The notes under the pieces: model-generated
What the model was told of the DNA's origin: nothing
The model's database searches: none
What the model saw: only the letters and a program-made list of their open reading frames with translations
Part shown: in pieces, positions 15,607-19,532 of the stretch
Layout of the letters: every line of letters starts with the position of its first letter
How positions within the stretch are numbered: the first letter of the stretch is position 1
Position numbers and translations under genes: made by a program
NCBI GenBank assembly: GCA_025924845.1
Contig: JAICHN010000042.1
Span: 1-19,532, forward strand
Length of the DNA: 19,532 nt
DNA from: Chloroflexota bacterium
GTDB lineage: Bacteria; Chloroflexota; UBA5177; JANWHV01
Direction of reading: 5' to 3'

Positions 15607-16611
15607 ATGAGCGTAGACTTGGTTCCCGCGGTTCGCGCCGAAACGGCAACGGAACTCATCCCCCGAGCGCCGCGGCCCGATCACATCGATTTGTCCCTGG
15701 TCATCCCCGTCTATAACGAAGTAGAGAGTCTTCCCGAGCTGTACGCGCGCCTGACCGAGGTGCTGGGTGGACTCAACCTCGTCTACGAAATCGTCTTTAT
15801 TGACGACGGCAGCACCGACGGCACGTTCGAGGGTCTGCGTACACTCTACGATCACGACCCGCACGTGCGCGCCCTTCGTTTCCGTCGCAACTTCGGCAAA
15901 ACCGCCGCCCTGGTGGCGGGATTTGATGAATGCCGGGGCAGTACGATCATGACCATGGACGCCGATCTGCAGGATGATCCGTCTGAGATCCCGAACTTTC
16001 TCGCCAAGCTGGATGAGGGCTTCGACCTGGTCTCCGGGTGGAAGAAGGACCGCCAGGATCCGATCAGCAAGACCCTCCCCTCCAAAGTATTTAACCGAGT
16101 GGTCTCCACGGCCACCGGAATCCGCATGCACGATTTCAATAACGGGTTCAAGGCCTATCGGCGTGAAGTGACCGAGGAGCTCAAGCTCTACGCCGATTTG
16201 CACCGTTTCATCCCTGTCATGGCCAGTTGGCGGGGTTTCAAAGTCGTGGAAATTCCCGTCAAGCATCATCCACGGAAGTACGGCAAGTCGAAGTTCGGGG
16301 CAGGCCGCTTCGCCAAGGGTATGCTCGACTTCTTCAAGGTACTCTTCCTCACCCGCTATATGCAGAAGCCGCTGCACCTCTTCGGGGGCATCGGCGCCGT
16401 GCTTGTCTTCGTCGGCGTAGTGGTTGGACTCTATCTGAGCGAGGAACATTTCCGCACCGGCAATATTGGTCAGCGGCCCCTACTGGACCTGGCGATCTTG
16501 TTGGTTATTACCGGGGTGCAATTGTTTAGTCTCGGGCTCCTCGGTGAGATGCTCCGTAACGTCAGCTATCGGCGCGCCGAGGAGTACAGCGTCAGGCAGC
16601 GCCTGGAATGA
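15607..16611 (+). CDS. Glycosyltransferase family 2, polyprenyl-phosphate sugar transferase (DPM1/GtrB-like)
   Basis: This 334-residue membrane-bound GT2 enzyme probably moves a sugar from a nucleotide sugar onto a polyprenyl phosphate on the cytoplasmic face. The GT-A domain shows LVIPVYNE (31-38), DDGSTDGT (66-73) and the metal-binding DAD at 118-120 in MDADLQDDP. KYGKSKFG follows around residue 219. Two transmembrane helices are predicted near 255-277 (GGIGAVLVFVGVVVGLYL) and 295-315, as in GtrB and ArnC. The start ATG 15607 has only a weak GGAG 11 nt upstream. Its stop overlaps the next start as ATGA (16608-16611), indicating translational coupling with the flippase-like gene. The sugar donor is not predictable. 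Confidence 0.93.
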   Translation: MSVDLVPAVRAETATELIPRAPRPDHIDLSLVIPVYNEVESLPELYARLTEVLGGLNLVYEIVFIDDGSTDGTFEGLRTLYDHDPHVRALRFRRNFGKTAALVAGFDECRGSTIMTMDADLQDDPSEIPNFLAKLDEGFDLVSGWKKDRQDPISKTLPSKVFNRVVSTATGIRMHDFNNGFKAYRREVTEELKLYADLHRFIPVMASWRGFKVVEIPVKHHPRKYGKSKFGAGRFAKGMLDFFKVLFLTRYMQKPLHLFGGIGAVLVFVGVVVGLYLSEEHFRTGNIGQRPLLDLAILLVITGVQLFSLGLLGEMLRNVSYRRAEEYSVRQRLE

Positions 16612-17582
16612 GCAGGGTGAGCCGCTGGTGGCGCAGTCCCTGGCTGCGTTACGGGCTTACCGCGGCGCTGTTGGCGATCATCCTCTGGAAGGCGAACCCT
16701 AGCCAGTTCTGGGATCAGGCCAGGAACGTCTCGGTGGGCCACCTCCTCGTCGCCATGGCGCTGACCGTGCCCTTCTTGATCCTCAAGGCGCTGCGCTGGC
16801 ATGTCATTCTGCGCGCGGGACGATGCCGCGCGAGCTTCGCCGAGGCGTTTATCTCCCTTTTGGGGGGCATGGGCGTGGCTTTGCTCACTCCCGCCCGTAT
16901 CGGCGAGGTCACGCGTGCCGCCTATCTGTCGGAACCGCGCAAGATCCGGGTGGGGGCGCTGGTCATGGTGGATAAGGTATACGACGTGATCGTGCTTGCC
17001 CTACTTTCGGTGGCCGGAGCGGCAGTGTTGGTCAGTCCGGTTCTGGCGCTCGGCCTGGCCGCGGGGGGACTGATCGGCGTGTTCTGCGCCTTGCGCGCGC
17101 GCGCGCTCCGCAGCGTGTTCGCGCTCGGTAAGCGCCTCCCACTCTATGCGAAAGTGGACAAAGTGCTGGCGGAGTTCGCCGAGTTCGGCGCGCCCGTGGG
17201 CATGATCTGCCTCTTGCTCACGCTCGGCTCGTTCCTCATCGTTTTAGCGCAGTATTATGTCATCCTGGACGCCTGGAACAAGGGTAGCTTGCAGATCGTC
17301 GTCTACTGCTTCCCCATGGTCGTGCTCACCAACGCGGTGCCCCTCACCGTGGCCGGACTGGGCACGCGCGAAGGCGCGGCGATCTTGCTGCTCCGCCATT
17401 ACGGTGTGGCGAATACCATCGCCGGCACCAGCGCCTTCCTGATGTTCTTTATGAATACGGCGCTGCCCGGTCTGGTAGGCGCCTTGATCACGCCCTTCTA
17501 CCGTGTCAAGGCACAGCCGGATCGTCCACAGACGACCATCTCGACCGCGCCCTCGCCGGCGCCATCGGGATCACCCCAGTGA
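16608..17582 (+). CDS. Flippase-like membrane protein, PF03706 (lysylphosphatidylglycerol synthase TM region family)
   Basis: This 324-residue protein is almost entirely hydrophobic, with about eight membrane helices, and carries the family segment TPARIGE (94-100) and a later VPLTVAGLGTREG motif. PF03706 members are the integral part of MprF and related stand-alone proteins such as YbhN; some move lipids or lipid-linked sugars across the membrane. No soluble aminoacyl-transfer domain is present, so it is not a full lysyl-PG synthase. It overlaps the GT2 gene by 4 bp upstream and the DUF2079 gene by 4 bp (GTGA) downstream. In this setting a role moving the polyprenyl-linked sugar outward is plausible but inferred. 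The C-terminal 25 residues are a Pro/Ser-rich polar tail. Confidence 0.9.
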   Translation: MSRVSRWWRSPWLRYGLTAALLAIILWKANPSQFWDQARNVSVGHLLVAMALTVPFLILKALRWHVILRAGRCRASFAEAFISLLGGMGVALLTPARIGEVTRAAYLSEPRKIRVGALVMVDKVYDVIVLALLSVAGAAVLVSPVLALGLAAGGLIGVFCALRARALRSVFALGKRLPLYAKVDKVLAEFAEFGAPVGMICLLLTLGSFLIVLAQYYVILDAWNKGSLQIVVYCFPMVVLTNAVPLTVAGLGTREGAAILLLRHYGVANTIAGTSAFLMFFMNTALPGLVGALITPFYRVKAQPDRPQTTISTAPSPAPSGSPQ

Positions 17583-19532
17583 CGACTATCCAGGCTACGC
17601 CCCTGCCCACTCAACCTGCCCGGCGGCTGACCGAGTCGCGGTCGATGGCCACCCCGATTCCGCATCCTGCCACGCGAGCCTTAGCTCTGGTCGTGGGCAT
17701 CCTTTTCTGGACCGTCACGGTGGGCTACGCCGTGGGCTTCAGTCTGATCAGTATCCGCCAATACGACGCCTTCGTACCGCACGCGCTCGATCTGGGCAAT
17801 ATGGCGCAAGCCTTCTGGAACACCGTACACGGGCACCCTTTCAAGTTCCAGAACCAACGCGCTCACGTCGATATCGAGGCGTTTGGGATTGATACCCGTT
17901 TAGCAATCCATGTCGAGCCGCTCATTCCCGTCCTGGCTATTTTCTATTTCTTCTACCAACACGCTCAAACCTTGCTGGTCATGCAGAGCGTGGCCCTGGC
18001 CACGGGCGCCATTCCGACCCGCCTCCTGGCCCGCCGGCATTTGCGGCATCCTCTGGCCGAACTGGCCTTCCCCGTAGCCTACCTGCTCTTTCCCGCTCTG
18101 GAAGCGGCCAATCTCTACGAGTTCCACCCGGTGGCCTTCGCCGCCCCACTGTTGCTCTGGGCGTTCTACTTTGCCGACGGCAAGCGCTATTCGCTATTCG
18201 CCCTCTGCGCGCTGGCCGCCATGGGCACCAAAGAGGAGATTGGGCTGCTGGTTGCCTTGATGGGATTCTGGATTGCGGTCAGGCACGGCGAGCGGCAACT
18301 TGGCACGATTATTGCCGTGTTGGGGATCGTCTGGTCATTCGTGGCCCTGAAGGAGGTGGTCCCTCACTTCATTCAGCGGGACAGCTCCTATTGGGGACGG
18401 TATGTCGATCCCAGCTTCCTCCACGGCCAGATCATCACACAAAGCGACACCATTCACTTCTGGCTGAATCAGCCCCGGATGGTGGTCGACAACGTGACCG
18501 ACGAGGCTAAACTCAGCTATCTACACCGGCTGTTCTACCCTGCCGGCTACCTGGCGCTGTTCAGTCCGCTAACCCTTCTCGTCGCCCTGCCCAGCCTCGC
18601 CCTTATTCTCCTCAGCTACGAGCCGCATATGTACGGCGGGCTGGCCCACTACTCGGCGGAACTGGTGCCGCTGATCATAGTGTCCTCTATCCTGGGGGCG
18701 GCATGGCTCTGCGGCATGGTGAGTCGCTTCACGCGTCTCCCGATGGGCTGGGCCGTGGCAATCTGCAGCGTGTACGTGCTGGGGGCATCCCTGGCCAATC
18801 AAAGGGTGAACGGTTTCACGCCGCTCTCCACGCAGTATGACTACCCGGCGATCACCGCCCACGATCGGTTGGTCGACCAGGCACTCGCCATGATCCCCCC
18901 CAATGCCTCCGTCTCCGCCGAAGATAACCTGAATGCTCACCTGAGCGATCGGGAGCAAATCTATCTCTATCCCGATACCGATTCGGATCGCGTCCAGTAC
19001 ATCATCCTGGATGCCACACAGCCCACCGGATCCGAGATCCGGCCCTGCGACCTCACCGTTCAGGTCCAGGGCAACTCCATCGCCTGCGATATCGTGACTG
19101 GCCCCGCCTCCGTAAACGGCAAGCATAAGCTGGTCAACACCGACGCCTTACTCCGCAATGGGAAGTGGACCATCGCCTTTGCCCAGGACGGCATTCTGCT
19201 CCTCGAGCGCTTTCAAAAAGGCATGACCCTGAATACCAAACTGCCGCCCGCCTTCTGGACCTTCATGGAGCCACCCCCTGACGACGTGCCCGCGGGGAGG
19301 CCGATTGCTCGCTTTGGTGATTACCTCGAATTGGAGGGCTATCAGGTCAGCCGAGCGGAACGGACCAACCTACGAAACCCCGATGTGGTGCTGACTACCT
19401 GGTGGAAGGTGCTCAAGCCGATGCCCAAGCGCACCCGCTTGATGCACTACCTTACCGACAACACCGGCGCTCTGCAAATCAAGCAAGATGATCAGCAAGC
19501 GACGGACTGGCAAACCATGGACCAATGGCAAC
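17579..19532 (+). CDS. DUF2079 membrane protein (GT-C-like), 3' end beyond window
   Basis: The frame starting at GTG 17579 stays open for 651 codons to the window end. The hydrophobic N-terminal part (~30-420) has several membrane helices and the DUF2079 (PF09852) hallmarks DLGNMAQAFW (71-80) and HVEP (111-114), then LYEFHPVAF and MGTKEEIGLL. DUF2079 proteins resemble GT-C glycosyltransferases that use lipid-linked sugars on the outer membrane face. After ~420 there is a soluble part, with a beta-rich segment from ~577 (RFGDYLELEGY, then VVLTTWWKV) like the C-terminal domain often seen on Chloroflexota GT-C proteins. GTG is preferred because it overlaps the previous stop (GTGA) and has GGGA 8 nt upstream; ATG 17645 is the alternative. 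It is likely the last sugar-transfer step of the operon. Confidence 0.88.
   Translation, partial: MTTIQATPLPTQPARRLTESRSMATPIPHPATRALALVVGILFWTVTVGYAVGFSLISIRQYDAFVPHALDLGNMAQAFWNTVHGHPFKFQNQRAHVDIEAFGIDTRLAIHVEPLIPVLAIFYFFYQHAQTLLVMQSVALATGAIPTRLLARRHLRHPLAELAFPVAYLLFPALEAANLYEFHPVAFAAPLLLWAFYFADGKRYSLFALCALAAMGTKEEIGLLVALMGFWIAVRHGERQLGTIIAVLGIVWSFVALKEVVPHFIQRDSSYWGRYVDPSFLHGQIITQSDTIHFWLNQPRMVVDNVTDEAKLSYLHRLFYPAGYLALFSPLTLLVALPSLALILLSYEPHMYGGLAHYSAELVPLIIVSSILGAAWLCGMVSRFTRLPMGWAVAICSVYVLGASLANQRVNGFTPLSTQYDYPAITAHDRLVDQALAMIPPNASVSAEDNLNAHLSDREQIYLYPDTDSDRVQYIILDATQPTGSEIRPCDLTVQVQGNSIACDIVTGPASVNGKHKLVNTDALLRNGKWTIAFAQDGILLLERFQKGMTLNTKLPPAFWTFMEPPPDDVPAGRPIARFGDYLELEGYQVSRAERTNLRNPDVVLTTWWKVLKPMPKRTRLMHYLTDNTGALQIKQDDQQATDWQTMDQWQ

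Noticed and set aside
15523..16449. 308-codon open frame on the - strand
   Set aside because: It is antisense to the clear GT2 gene and has no family-like pattern; high GC keeps the opposite frame open.
18569..19126. 185-codon open frame on the - strand
   Set aside because: It lies opposite the DUF2079 frame, which continues unbroken and has family motifs.
1..19532. CRISPR array, tRNA, rRNA, insertion sequence or toxin-antitoxin pair
   Set aside because: No regularly spaced repeats, cloverleaf sequences, transposase motifs or paired small toxin genes were seen; Uma2 alone is not evidence of a defence island.

Overview
The window is about 19.5 kb of high-GC bacterial chromosome with closely packed genes on both strands. 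No rRNA, tRNA, CRISPR array, transposase or phage gene was seen. The gene mix points to a soil or thermophile-type Chloroflexota bacterium: a Uma2/DUF820 nuclease, a DUF2079 membrane protein with a C-terminal beta domain, a two-domain ALDH16-type aldehyde dehydrogenase, an MMPL exporter, and many intrinsic hairpins without strong U-tracts. This taxonomic call is inference from gene families only.

Left part (1-2901, + strand): the window opens inside a zinc-dependent polyol/alcohol dehydrogenase resembling erythritol/L-threitol dehydrogenases. A short-chain dehydrogenase/reductase follows. The 137 bp between them carries two perfect inverted repeats (11-bp and 17-bp arms). The pair looks like part of a sugar-alcohol oxidation locus. 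After a gene-poor 350 bp stretch comes a Uma2-family nuclease gene whose C-terminal coiled coil lies in a different frame from its core, so it is probably frameshifted.

Middle part (2973-7338): a 19-bp hairpin separates the Uma2 gene from a small two-helix membrane protein on the - strand. Divergent from that is a 478-residue fusion of a DUF3445 (heme-dependent oxidative N-demethylase alpha-like) domain to a C-terminal cupin. An MMPL/RND exporter follows and ends at an 18-bp bidirectional terminator.

Minus-strand block (7346-14501), in transcription order: a RecQ-family helicase with an N-terminal TPR-like extension and a displaced zinc motif, then an ALDH16-like tandem aldehyde dehydrogenase, then, 24 bp on, a family 5 extracellular solute-binding protein with no permease genes nearby.

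Right part (14897-19532, + strand): an OsmC peroxiredoxin preceded by an overlapping 10-codon leader ORF. Then an envelope-glycan operon whose genes overlap by a few bases: a GT2 polyprenyl-phosphate glycosyltransferase, a flippase-like (PF03706) membrane protein and a DUF2079 GT-C-like membrane protein that runs off the window. A plausible role is to make a lipid-linked sugar, move it across the membrane and transfer it outside. The most unusual items are the DUF3445-cupin fusion, the TPR-RecQ architecture, the ALDH16/solute-binding-protein pairing and the long palindromes between the dehydrogenase genes. No complete, clearly new multi-gene system was recognised.
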